Shown piece by piece: positions 1-9,629 of a stretch of 64,000 nucleotides of DNA; the first letter of the stretch is position 1, and each line of letters opens with the position of its first letter. Location of the stretch: NCBI RefSeq assembly GCF_001039355.2, contig NW_019775778.1:15318-79317 (forward strand), given 5' to 3'. The stretch comes from Lingula anatina. Lineage: Eukaryota > Brachiopoda > Lingulata > Lingulida > Lingulidae. A model generated the notes under the pieces. It was not told the DNA's origin and made no database searches. It saw nothing but the letters and a program-made list of their open reading frames with translations. The position numbers and the translations under genes are program-made.

Positions 1-865
1 AAAAAACATTTGGGAATCGCGATTTTCTATTGATAAACTTTCGATGGTATCCCTGTATTAAATCATCCACTGCTACCCCCTCTATTGTAGTGTAGCATGA
101 CTCGTATCACAAGATGGTCTTAGAAATGAAGTAAGACAGGCCTACACTCTGATAGTTTTAGTCTATTATTAACCCTAATGTCGTTTCTTGTCATTCATTC
201 TAGAACTCTCTGAGCCATCGCAAAGTTATTTGCCAGGACATTAAAAGACTACTTCTTAACGGATTTTTTTTTTATTTTCACTGAGTCCAAAAATGTTCGA
301 GGACGTCTCTGTCGTTATCGTCGTTTCTCGAACGTCATTTAAACGGCGTTGAACGGCAGTCCCAGACAAAGGATCGGAAGTTTCTAAATAAAAGAACTTA
401 TAAATGCTGCCACTAGCCAGTTATTGTTCCTAAGTAAAGAGAGGCGATAATGATCTGTTCTTTCTTCTAGCTTAGTCTGTCAACTAAAATGAACAAGGTT
501 AGGCCTACAACGCAACCACCAATTATTACGACCATTAATGAGGTTCTTTGCTACACTCCCTTTCTTCATGATCGCGAAACCCGTGGGGTGCTGTGTTTTA
601 AATATATTTAAAAGGGGTCTCGCGAGGTGAAGCTATAATAATGAACTAAAATCCGATGAATAGGCCTATCTAATAAACCATGAAGCACGTAGCCTAGGCC
701 TCTTCTTTGACCGACATCAAATTTTTACATTCTTTGTTTTAATAAGAGGGCGAACGTAGTCTAATTTGTCTTTTCGTGGTGATTTTGCTCGAAGTAGCGG
801 AGTCAAGTAAATCGGTGATTTACCGTTGGTAAGAGTAGCAATCATCCCTCCTGCGTCCTCACAGA
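1..865. other. Gene-free AT-rich stretch left of the SRCR array
   Basis: I see no convincing exon, splice-bounded reading frame or RNA gene here. The stretch is AT-rich and carries several TAGGCCTA-like words of the kind common in marine invertebrate genomes. Confidence 0.5.
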
Positions 866-1002
866 TTACTTTGGTACTTTGCAGACCACACGGGCATCGT
901 TGTTATCCCAGCCGTCATCATTGGCAGTGCCCCATTCACCGTTGTAAAACACCTCTACTCTTCCCTCACCGGCATGAGCACCACCCACCAATCTCACTTC
1001 AA
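866..1002 (-). pseudogene. Degenerate SRCR first-half exon with in-frame stop
   Basis: A third copy of the first exon of the SRCR domain, following a good acceptor (TTGCAG). It opens like the intact copies ([16 protein letters not shown]) but has decayed. The first conserved cysteine of the TxCDDGW motif is Asn (GTANDDGW). After VVC the RMLGYK end has become KVPK followed by TAA at 866-868, and the GTAAG donor seen in the intact copies is destroyed. It could serve as a stop-bearing last exon of the SRCR gene, but loss of a structural cysteine argues for decay. No matching second-half exon follows to the left. Confidence 0.75.
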
Positions 1003-1131
1003 CTGCAAGGAATTGTGGATAAGCAGCTAATTATTTGTTCACACCTAGTTTCTTACAAAACTCGGCGATTTTGACGTTTATTAATGAATATGACGATATG
1101 AAAATGTGGAAACATTGCTTTTTCATGTCGA

Positions 1132-1183
1132 CTTAATTATATTATATTATATTATATTATATTATATTATATTATATTATATT
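1132..1183. repeat. ATATT pentanucleotide microsatellite, copy 1
   Basis: About ten tandem ATATT units just upstream (minus-strand sense) of the degenerate SRCR exon. A second tract at 3037-3088 lies at the equivalent place beside another SRCR exon, so the microsatellite was duplicated together with the SRCR unit. Confidence 0.9.
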
Positions 1184-1497
1184 GATCTTCACGTTTTTGA
1201 GTATATAGAAGGTGTAAACAAGTGCATAAGACTCGGGTCCATGGCCAAAATAATTCAATTAGCATTATGAAGCATGACTAAAATGCCAAATTGAAGAAAA
1301 CAGTCTGTTCACCCACCAGGGCGTTATTCATGTTGCTAACGCATTGTTTCTCAGGAAACAGGGCGTAAATTTCGTACCCAATGATAATCATTTAAACACC
1401 ATTATGATACCCCTTTGGGTCCATGGCAAAACAATAGAAATGCCATTTTGTAGCATTACTAAAATTTGTAAATTAAGAAAACACTCTGTTCACCCAC

Positions 1498-1682
1498 CAG
1501 GCCCTGCTGCAACACATCTGACACCAGCATCCTTAAAGTGATCACAGTCGTGTGACCTCCAACCGTTGTGTCCGCAATCTTGGATAGATGATTCGTTCCC
1601 AGAGCAGGCGACGTTATCCATTAGAATGGAACCAGTACCTCGACCGAAATGAGAGCCGGAAAATGATACGGAATACGTGGGT
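1498..1682 (-). CDS. SRCR domain second-half exon (domain 2)
   Basis: Encodes the second half of a scavenger receptor cysteine-rich domain: HFGRGTGSI, the cysteines of VACSGNE, IQDCGHNGW, SHDCDH and GVRC, then a short AAGPG linker. It starts after the acceptor AAATTCCAG and ends at the donor CCTG|GTGGGT. The length (185 bp) and both phases match the copy at 2442-2626. Joined to the exon at 2075-2213 it gives a 108-residue, six-cysteine, two-exon domain, which is the group A SRCR pattern. Such domains occur in secreted or cell-surface ligand-binding proteins, often of innate immunity. Neither the gene's start nor a transmembrane exon is visible. The linker splices in phase to another first-half exon, so the parent protein had SRCR repeats in series. 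Confidence 0.85.
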
Positions 1683-1794
1683 CTGGAATTTGTAAGCCAC
1701 GTCAAATTAGTTGACATTAGAAGATATTTTTTTTTAGAAATGGGCAACATTCTATATGATTAAAATGGGTAGCAAATGAAACATAAAATAAGCG

Positions 1795-1956
1795 ACACCA
1801 ACATCTTGAGAGTGACCACAGTTGTGTGACCCCCAACCGTTGTGACTGCAATCTTTGATAGAGGTCTCACTTCCATTGAATGTAACTTAATCCTTAAGAA
1901 TGGAACTGGTACCATGGCCGAAATGAGCGCCATAAAAAGAAACAGAACCCCTTGGG
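1795..1956 (-). pseudogene. Truncated SRCR second-half exon inside an intron
   Basis: An extra copy of the second-half exon, lying between the first-half exon at 2075-2213 and the intact second-half exon at 1498-1682. It keeps [21 protein letters not shown] and the same acceptor, but has an in-frame TAA after ILKD, a lost cysteine (VTF for VTC) and no donor. At about 1795 the coding sequence breaks off inside GVRC and runs straight into sequence that elsewhere follows the first-half exon (compare the intron at 2020-2074). This looks like a recombination scar. Skipping it restores a proper domain. Confidence 0.8.
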
Positions 1957-1983
1957 CTGGAATCTGTATGCCACATCAAATCA

Positions 1984-2223
<240 letters not shown>

Positions 2224-2441
2224 TTACTTATAACGATCAACAAAGTTTTATATAAGCACTATCCATATTGCTAACGCGTTGTTTCTCACGAAACGGTGCG
2301 TACAATTCGTGCCCAATGAGATAATCATTTAAAAACCATTATAATACATGAACCCCCTCGGGTCAATGGCAAAAATAATGTAAATGCCATTTTATAGCAT
2401 GACTAAAATTTGTAAATTAAGAAAACACTCTGTTCACCCAC

Positions 2442-2626
2442 CAGGTCCTGCTGCAACACATCTGACACCAGCATCCTCAGTGTGATCACAGTCATGTGAC
2501 CTCCAACCGTTGTGTCCGCAATCTTGGATAGATGATTCGTTCCCAGAGCAAGTGACGTTATTGATTAGAATGGAACCAGTACCTCGACCGAAATGAGAGC
2601 CAGAAAAGAATACGGAATACGTAGTT
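2442..2626 (-). CDS. SRCR domain second-half exon (domain 1)
   Basis: Second half of the right-most SRCR domain: HFGRGTGSI, NNVTCSGNE, IQDCGHNGW, SHDCDH, GVRCVAAGPG, bounded by CCAG| and CCTG|GTGGGT. Its splice phases fit the first-half exon at 2745-2883 exactly. The intact reading frame, all four expected cysteines and nearly full identity with the copy at 1498-1682 suggest recent duplication or selection. Confidence 0.88.
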
Positions 2627-2743
2627 CTGGAATTTGTAAGCCACGTCAAATTAGTTGACATTAGCAGATACTTTTTTTAGAAATAGGCATTCTTTATGAT
2701 TAAAATGGGTAGGAAATGAAACACAAAATTAACGATGTGCTTA

Positions 2744-2932
<189 letters not shown>

Positions 2933-3036
2933 TTATTTGTTCACAAATTGTCCCTACAAAACTGGGATAATTTGATGTTGATTTTGAGTATGATGTTAGC
3001 AAAATGTGGAAACATTGCTTTTTAATGTAGACTTAA

Positions 3037-3088
3037 TTATATTATATTATATTATATTATATTATATTATATTATATTATATTATATT
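3037..3088. repeat. ATATT pentanucleotide microsatellite, copy 2
   Basis: Ten or so ATATT units with the same flanks as the tract at 1132-1183 (AAACATTGCTTTT before, a GATCTT..ACGT block after). It marks the right edge of the duplicated SRCR unit, whose period is about 1.9 kb. Confidence 0.9.
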
Positions 3089-3099
3089 GATCTTTACGT

Positions 3100-4044
3100 A
3101 TTCGAGTATTTTCGGGGTGTTAACAAGTGCATAAGACTCGGGTCCATGGGGTTTTCTTATATAAAAATAAATATCACATGTCCTGGGCTTTAGAGAAATA
3201 TATATTGTTACAGGCTAGGTGTCAACATGTTCTTTTTATGTAAGAAAAACCCAATGTTTCGGAATGGACAAATTTAACGGAAAAACACGGTAGGGTTATT
3301 TTGCACTCCATGTCAAGCTCCAGAATCATCGCGCAGATTTCATTATTTGATACAAACAATACCAATACATCCAAATAATGATTAGGATTGTTAATTATAC
3401 TGTATGTTTTATGATATATTTTCTGAAAGTAATTTATTTTTGTTTCGGAATGGACATATCGTTTAACGGAAATACCAGCATGCCATTAAAAGACTTTTTT
3501 TCCTAGGATACACCTCTCTCCTGTTAATATTTAAACTTTTTTGCTTCCACCATACTACTGAGTGTTTTATAATCCAAAAAAAAAAAAAAAAAAATGCAAT
3601 GTCAAAGACTGTTTTAATTTATTTCAGATTGCTTTTTATTTCATATGACTGAAACGGGAAATTTTTTTTGTCATTTTTCGGGCTTTGCTTTAGCATAACT
3701 TTGGACTCGGTGGTGATATTTGGTTTCTATTTTCAGTGTTTATCTTCACTTACACCATTCTCCAACATGGTGATAAAATAATTCTTTGATCATATGTATG
3801 TAATTTGTTAATTAGCAATATGTGGGAAAATCTGAAAAGTGCCCAGGATTGTAAAAATGCCCTTATACAGGAGATAATGAAACACTCCATTACGTCGTTG
3901 CGTACGCGTATTACACGTATGTCCTGTATTTTGGTGTTGAATGAGAGGTATCAAGGCAAACCTAATGTTAAATAATATAACATATACTATAATGTTATAT
4001 AATATAACAGAATATTCTAGGGAAAATACGATGATTGGCTTTTG
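3100..4044. other. Gene-free AT-rich stretch
   Basis: No exon recognised. It contains a poly-A run near 3577-3593 and otherwise unremarkable AT-rich sequence. Confidence 0.5.
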
Positions 4045-4179
4045 TCAGAAAATGTATCCATCTGATACACCTTTTTCCTCAAACATTATTTTGTAAAAGG
4101 TGTGTAAAGCTGGCGACCTCTTTAGGTGCTGGTACCTTGTAAACCCAGAACAGATTTTACGGCATTCTCCGACTACTTC
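4045..4179 (-). CDS. Candidate last coding exon of the cysteine-rich peptide gene
   Basis: An open frame that continues the phase of the signal-peptide exon at 4585-4721. It reads GECRKICSGFTRYQ near its start and ends at TGA (4045-4047) after 44 codons. Joined to the upstream exon it gives 86 residues with a Cys-Cys..Cys-x2-Cys..Cys-x3-Cys arrangement, six cysteines in all, as in many three-disulphide secreted peptides. The weak point is the acceptor: ATAAAG| has no good pyrimidine tract. The spacing and in-phase cysteines support it; another, undetected exon could be the true partner. Confidence 0.3.
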   Translation of the reverse strand, partial: EVVGECRKICSGFTRYQHLKRSPALHTFYKIMFEEKGVSDGYIF

Positions 4180-4225
4180 CTTTATCATGATATACGTGTT
4201 CTTTTTGAGATATATCACTTTTTAA

Positions 4226-4368
4226 GGGACCATTCAGATGGTCTCTCCGCCTCTCAGACGCCTCCCCAAAGACCATTACAGGATTAAGCGGTCTTCCTGT
4301 CATGTAGGTCCGCCATATTTAGATCGCGGCCTTACTAGAACTCGGCTCTTGTCAATCTGAATGGTCCC
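4226..4368. mobile_element. 143 bp Harbinger-type MITE
   Basis: The ends are inverted copies of GGGACCATTCAGAT, and TAA is duplicated on both sides (4223-4225 and 4369-4371). A 3 bp TWA target duplication with GGG-starting ends is typical of PIF/Harbinger elements. It is too short to code. It lies between the two putative exons of the cysteine-rich peptide gene. Confidence 0.75.
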
Positions 4369-4584
4369 TAAGAAATCACGGAGGCTTTGAAACCGAGCTG
4401 GTATCAAACCAGATAAAAAAATTGATCCACCGTAGAAGAGACACAGGGGTGCTATTCTGTATTTTTTATCTCGCCATGTCAGTATGGAGAAAGCAAATCA
4501 TATTAAAATCATTCTCTTCTTGTGTAAATCTATCCACTTTGCATTTTGCTTTATTATAAACTAAATCAAAACGGCATATCTTAC

Positions 4585-4721
4585 TTTTGTACAATCCTTG
4601 CAGTATCCTCCTCCGTTTAAAATGGGATGGCAGCAAACCGCTTGGGTTTCCCTCAGAACACTGCCCGTCAAAATGACTGCAATCAGTAGAATACCAAGAT
4701 AACCGGCCATCTTCTGAATTC
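4585..4721 (-). CDS. Signal-peptide exon of a small secreted cysteine-rich protein
   Basis: After the clear acceptor TTTTTCTTCAG| comes GAATTCAGAAG and then ATG at 4710. The first 24 residues form a typical secretory signal (MAGYLGILLIAVILTG.., ending TQA), followed by the mature start VCCHPILNGGGYCKDCTK. The exon ends in phase 0 at the donor AAA|GTAAGA. The ATG is the first in the spliced message I infer, because the upstream exon (5507-5600) appears untranslated. The mature part begins with a Cys-Cys pair and a Cys-x2-Cys, suggesting a disulphide-rich peptide. I do not recognise the family. The last exon is uncertain (see 4045-4179). Confidence 0.65.
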
Positions 4722-5506
4722 CTGAAGAAAAATGTATTAAATATTTATATTGAAATACATTAATAAAGAAAACTTGGTACTGTACTTGGTACTGTACCAT
4801 TAATATATGACAACCTTCTGAGTTTCGGTTTCAGTTTTTGGTATAATATAAATGGCAATAGATTCTCCGTTTTACGACAGAAGCACACACATTCGTTGTA
4901 GCACATCTGGTTTAACAAATCACATCCACTTAAACGATGAAATACACACGGTATGCTAGTTAATAGATGACACTTCAAAATTAATAAAGAGTGTTTAAAT
5001 CTAATTTCATTATCATTTCAAGCTATACTTACTTGACATATAATTCATTACATCTTAAACACTGCAAATATATTTATATATATACTCAATAACCAAAAAT
5101 GTAAATGGAAAAGGTTAACCTAAGACTTAGAACATCTATGACTAAATTAGTCCTTGATATTTAGGTTGCAAATTGATTGCCTGAACGCAAACTGGTCGGA
5201 ACAAAGAACTCAGGGCAGATTGATTAAGCATAAATCTAGCCACAGTTATTTGCAAATATGTTGTTCAGCAGTTTATGATATGTAATGGTTTCCGGAGATA
5301 CTGCCCACAATTTTCAGGGAAATTAATGTGTTTGGGCTATTTGCATTTGAATATCTAGACTCTGTATTCTGATTCGAATATGGCGGAGAAAGGACAGACA
5401 CTAGCTAGAGATATCACAATATCTAACGCATAGCCTCTATTACTGACCAGTAGAAAAAAAACGCACTAGTACATTTTAAATTACAAATTCAAGAATGAAA
5501 ACTTAC

Positions 5507-5600
5507 CGGGCTCCAGTAAGGCAAACAAATTAAATGGAACTTCTTGTTCTGTAAGCGTTTCTCGAGTCGAATGATCACTGATGGATGTTTCAGATCTATA
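5507..5600 (-). other. Putative 5' untranslated exon of the cysteine-rich peptide gene
   Basis: Minus-strand sequence ending at a consensus donor (CCCG|GTAAGT at 5507/5506). It lies about 25-30 bp downstream of a TATATAA box and pairs with the acceptor at 4722-4723. It contains no in-frame ATG that would change the proposed start. The right edge is inferred from TATA spacing. Confidence 0.45.
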
Positions 5601-5625
5601 TGACACTTTTGGCAGGATGAATCAT

Positions 5626-5632
5626 TTATATA
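5626..5632 (-). promoter_or_regulatory. TATA box of the cysteine-rich peptide gene
   Basis: TATATAA on the minus strand, placed so that transcription would start near 5600 and run into the GTAAGT donor at 5506. TATA promoters are common in strongly inducible secreted-peptide genes. Confidence 0.45.
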
Positions 5633-5911
5633 CTGCTTTGTAATTTGCAAGCCTTCAAAACATACAGGTAGTTACCAAGCACTTCAAAAGCTCACATCAA
5701 AGAAAATGTTTGAAATCATCCGGGTCTTTTTGTGCCATAGCTGCTACTGTATCGTGTGCGGTTTACTCGCTTATTTAGCTATCTCGAACCAGCTGCTAAT
5801 CTCTTGATGGAATCAGAACAGCTAATTATATCTGATGCATTTGTAGTTTGCGATTAACAACCACTTCCTATGCGAAATTTGTCAATACGGCAGTATAACC
5901 GGAAAATACCC

Positions 5912-5965
<54 letters not shown>
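5912..5965. repeat. (GT)n microsatellite
   Basis: An uninterrupted run of about 26 GT dinucleotides in a gene-free stretch. Confidence 0.95.
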
Positions 5966-5966
<1 letters not shown>

Positions 5967-6357
5967 ACCAGGAAAGACGTATGTGTAGCGTCACTCTCGA
6001 CTGACTCAATTATTCCATGAAGAACAGATGTTTTACAGAGAAAAAAACATTTTATAGAAACATTTTTGACTTGCTATATACTGTATATGTAGCTGATATC
6101 CTAGTATTACAAATCTATGTCGTATAACAATCCATAACACACATATCTTTAAAAGTAAATTGATTTAAATGTTATTAGCCATACGATGAGCAAAGTATAA
6201 AAGAATATTTAGACCTTCTTGCACAATTTTTATTTCACCCTAAACAGCTGTATTGTGAAAATAAGAAGAGCATATTAGAAACTCCACTCATTCTAGTATA
6301 TATGTACATCAGTATATACATGTGTAATCAATACTTTGGCTGGGAGAAAATGTGCTG

Positions 6358-7044
6358 GGGCCGGTTTCACAAAGCAGTAGTTAGTTAGAACAACTAACTA
6401 CTGAACTACCTCGCTAACGAACAAACTTAGCGATTTTCGAGGTGTGTTTCACGAAGCAGTCGTTAACTCATCGCTAAGTTCAGTCGTAAAGTTCGGTCGT
6501 TAGTTCTCTCGTTACTCACCGTAGTCTCGAAACCGTCTGCCGGAAGTGGAACTCTTGCGTAAAAGTGTGACGAAAGCACTAACTCTCCAATTTTTGGTGG
6601 CTGGAAATGCATAAGAACGTCTGCTTTGAGGTCGTCGTAAAGGATCTCCACCACCTTTTTGCCGCTCTTTTTGTCACAGCTAGGCGCAACCTCTCGTAAA
6701 TTGCATCATCGTGTGTATATTCTAATAGATTCTGCCTTTCATGAAAACGTCGTAGTCTACGTTGCCGTCTGGCGGTACGGATAGCAAGAAAAGTAGCCGC
6801 CATATTGGATACAAAGACAAACGACAGACAACGGTAACTAAGCAACCTTTTTATTTCACTCATTACGCATGCGTACGATGAAACTCTAGAGTTAGCGACT
6901 GGTCTGACCAGTCGTTAAATATCCAAGGCAACAACGAGACAATAACGAGCGAGAGAACTAGCGACTGCTTCGTGAAACGGCACTATAACTAGAGAGAGGC
7001 TAACTACCGATCGCTAACTAACTACTGCTTTGTGAAACCGGCCC
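6358..7044. mobile_element. 687 bp non-autonomous Harbinger-like transposon
   Basis: Inverted ends begin GGGCCGGTTTCACAAAGCAG and continue through AGTTAGTTAG, with CTG directly duplicated outside (6355-6357 and 7045-7047). Shorter internal inverted copies (GTTTCACGAAGCAGTCG near 6447, its complement near 6961) give nested ends. A minus-strand frame from ATG 6863 encodes an Arg-rich piece (RRQRRLRRFHERQ, then IYERLRLAV) that resembles the amino-terminal part of Harbinger nucleases. The catalytic region is missing. TWA or CWG target duplications are the known habit of this superfamily, so the class call is fairly safe. The element must be mobilised in trans. Confidence 0.8.
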
Positions 7045-7269
7045 CTGGTAGGTTGCTAATAAGCACTCTGAAGTTAGACATCAAAGGAAGTTATTCTTCT
7101 GAAAATAATACAGAAAACACTGGTGCTGTAGTTACAAAGCACTTTAAAGTTTGACATAAAAGAACGCTGTTCTTCTGAAATTTTATTTGATGGTACAGAC
7201 TCTGTGAAAGTTAGCCAATGGCAGTGCCATACTTCAAACGACGTAAGAGTCAAATAAAATGGCATAACT

Positions 7270-7720
7270 TTCTTTCATCATCATCATCATCATCATCGTC
7301 ATCATTCAGAGCCTAAAGTGTTCCACTGCTGAACATAGGACTCAGCATCCTTCTACCATTGCATTCTGTCTTGAGTTTTGGACTTCCATTTTTTCAGTAC
7401 TCGTCTAACTCATCTTTCCTTCTCCTGAGTGACTTTCCTTGTTTCCTATCTCCATATGTTGGTGTCCATTCTGCCCATATGCCATCCTTAGTTCTACGGA
7501 CATGCCCTGTCCATTTCCATTCCATTTCTTTGATTGATATCAGCACTTTCTTCAACTTGGTCTGTTCTCTTATCAACTGACATTTCTATATCTTGGTTTG
7601 GTGTTCAACATATATCTTTACGTCTTTCTCTCTGCTACTTGTAGCTTTTGTTCCATGGACACGCCTCTGTCCCATGTAAGTAGCTGGCAATACGGATGCA
7701 TTGAACACTTTCCTTCTCAG
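7270..7720 (-). mobile_element. 3' tail of a non-LTR retrotransposon, copy 1
   Basis: Minus-strand remnant of a reverse-transcriptase element. It keeps the familiar carboxy-terminal block KWTGHVRR followed by WTPTYGDR and an Arg/Lys-rich end, then an AGTGGAACACTTTAGGCTC-like trailer and a (GAT)n tail at 7276-7305. Frames are broken upstream. The GAT tail marks the true 3' end of the insertion. The same coding stretch recurs at 15785-16060 without the tail. Confidence 0.75.
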
Positions 7721-8213
7721 ACAATTGGGGGGGGGGGGTTATTTCTTTATGTTACACTAAAATATATCCCTGAGAAGCAAAATGGCAAAACTGTGGGAAT
7801 AGAAATTACTTCATACGAAATGCCTTCGACTGCGAATAGCTGTTTATCTTCACTGTCATGGCATCATTAATCATATTGTCATACAGAACTCGTAACCTTC
7901 ATCTCGACATCATGGCCTGCGATCGACTTATATATATATATTGCACACTTGGTGCTAACATAATTGTACCATAATTGCGGTAGGGATGACACTTTTACTG
8001 TAGGAATATATTTATACATGAGAACAGATGCGATAGTTGTGACTCTGTTCCAAGTTTATAATGATATTATCAAACCCACCCACCTATTCAAATAATTCAG
8101 TTTTGACCAAGTCTAACAGAGTGCACAAACGAAACAGCCAGCAGCTAAATCAAATGTGTATATCTACTGGGAATCATGACTGAAGATTTTTGATCTCATT
8201 AAAAACAATTTAA

Positions 8214-8258
<45 letters not shown>

Positions 8259-9480
8259 AAGGTTTGATCCACATGGTATGCCGTCAGTGCATTGCCAGTA
8301 CTTGCCACGCATTTCGCGTTAAACATGGCACAATCAAGGCAAGTCACCAAATCACAGTCGTGTACACAACACTACTGTATTTCTGTTTATTTCTACCATC
8401 CATCAGTTTTTTTAGATAAGTGAATTAATTTTTAAGTGAAACGTGTATGGTTTTTTCGGCTTCAAGAACATATCTACAGCTGTATAGTTTAGAAATCTTC
8501 GTGGAGTTGACTGTGTTGCAGGTACATTGACTACAACTACATGGGAAAGTTCTCCCTCTCCACTTAATTAAAGGCTATTTTCTGCGTCATTGCGCACGCG
8601 CATATGGTTGCGTGTGGAACAGCTGAGTGGTGTTCATCAGAGTGCAGTGGGTTAAATAACATCCAAAATAACCGTTCAAAATATCTCTCCTGAACCTGCT
8701 TTTGAAGCATTATCGACCAATTTACTTATTTCATCTCTACATTGATACTTCCCACTGGCTTGACGTGCTAATGGATGACAGGATGACGCTTTGCAATATA
8801 AGAAATTGCTTGTGTTTGTTAACAAACTCTGTTTAACTGCGCCATACATTGAATTCAAGCTGCCTTCTATTCTACCGTACATTAAAGGTCCTGTATTCTG
8901 TATTCAATTGTTTTAACGATACTTGCACTTAGCGGTAGGATCATAAGTTGTACGTTATGCTTGTTGAATCAATGAAATATGGAAATCAGATAGCAATTTT
9001 ATCTGAAATATAATAACTAGAAAAAAAAAGAACTGAACACTTGTCAAGAAGATGAAGAAAAGGTTATGAAAAGTCTTAGGTGATATATTTCTGAGCCTGA
9101 ATAAAGGGTTTTATATATGTGAATTACCACAACTTTCACGGATATATCATGTCTGACATTATTATTATATTCACATACACGTAATTAAATCTGTATAAAA
9201 TTTGAACAACTAGAAAGCAAAATTTAAAAAATAGAAATATATTTTTCATGGAACACACTTCATTGAATTGTATACACAGCTCAAAAATTTCAATTAAGTA
9301 AATGTTGTTGTCGATTTGATTTTTTTCGTCATAAAATGAAAAATAATAAGGACCATACAAATGGCATAAGATGTTGTGATAAGTAAACACTGAAATGTAC
9401 TACATGCAATGCCAAAATGTTTTATTTTCAATTATAATAATTGAATTGATACACCAATTTCATATATTTTAAAATGCATG
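7380..9480. repeat. Cassette flank A, copy 1
   Basis: About 2.1 kb that matches 15780-17880 nearly colinearly. Shared landmarks are the retrotransposon tail, CTCGTAACCTTCATCTCGAC near 7890, the CACAATCAAGGCAAGTCACC block near 8330, and ATGCAATGCCAAAATG near 9405. The copies differ by small indels and by the microsatellites they carry. It is the left flank of a larger tandem cassette; copy 2 is followed by an EGF-peptide gene, whereas here the gene is missing. Confidence 0.8.
8214..8255. repeat. (ATT)n microsatellite
   Basis: About 13 ATT units, sitting inside flank A; the matching place in copy 2 (16680-16710) has a shorter, imperfect tract. Confidence 0.9.
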
Positions 9481-9629
9481 TCCAATTGTTCTTCCATCTG
9501 TGCTCTTCTGNGGCGAGCTAGTTGTCGGGCCGGGATAGCGAAACCTCCCCAAAGATAGACCCCTCGTCGGCAAGGGTGCTACTGGTGTTTGCCACATAAT
9601 CCTCGCTTAATTGGGGTCGATTTATTGCA
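9481..9629. other. Junction where the EGF-peptide gene is missing
   Basis: A GC-rich block of about 110 bp with a single N (9511), lying between flank A and flank B. In cassette copy 2 the same interval is about 3.8 kb long and contains the EGF gene. I see no homology to that gene here. Confidence 0.5.

Noticed and set aside
9500-9625. GC-rich block that might be a structured RNA or tRNA
   Set aside because: No cloverleaf or A/B box could be drawn, and the block contains an ambiguous base.
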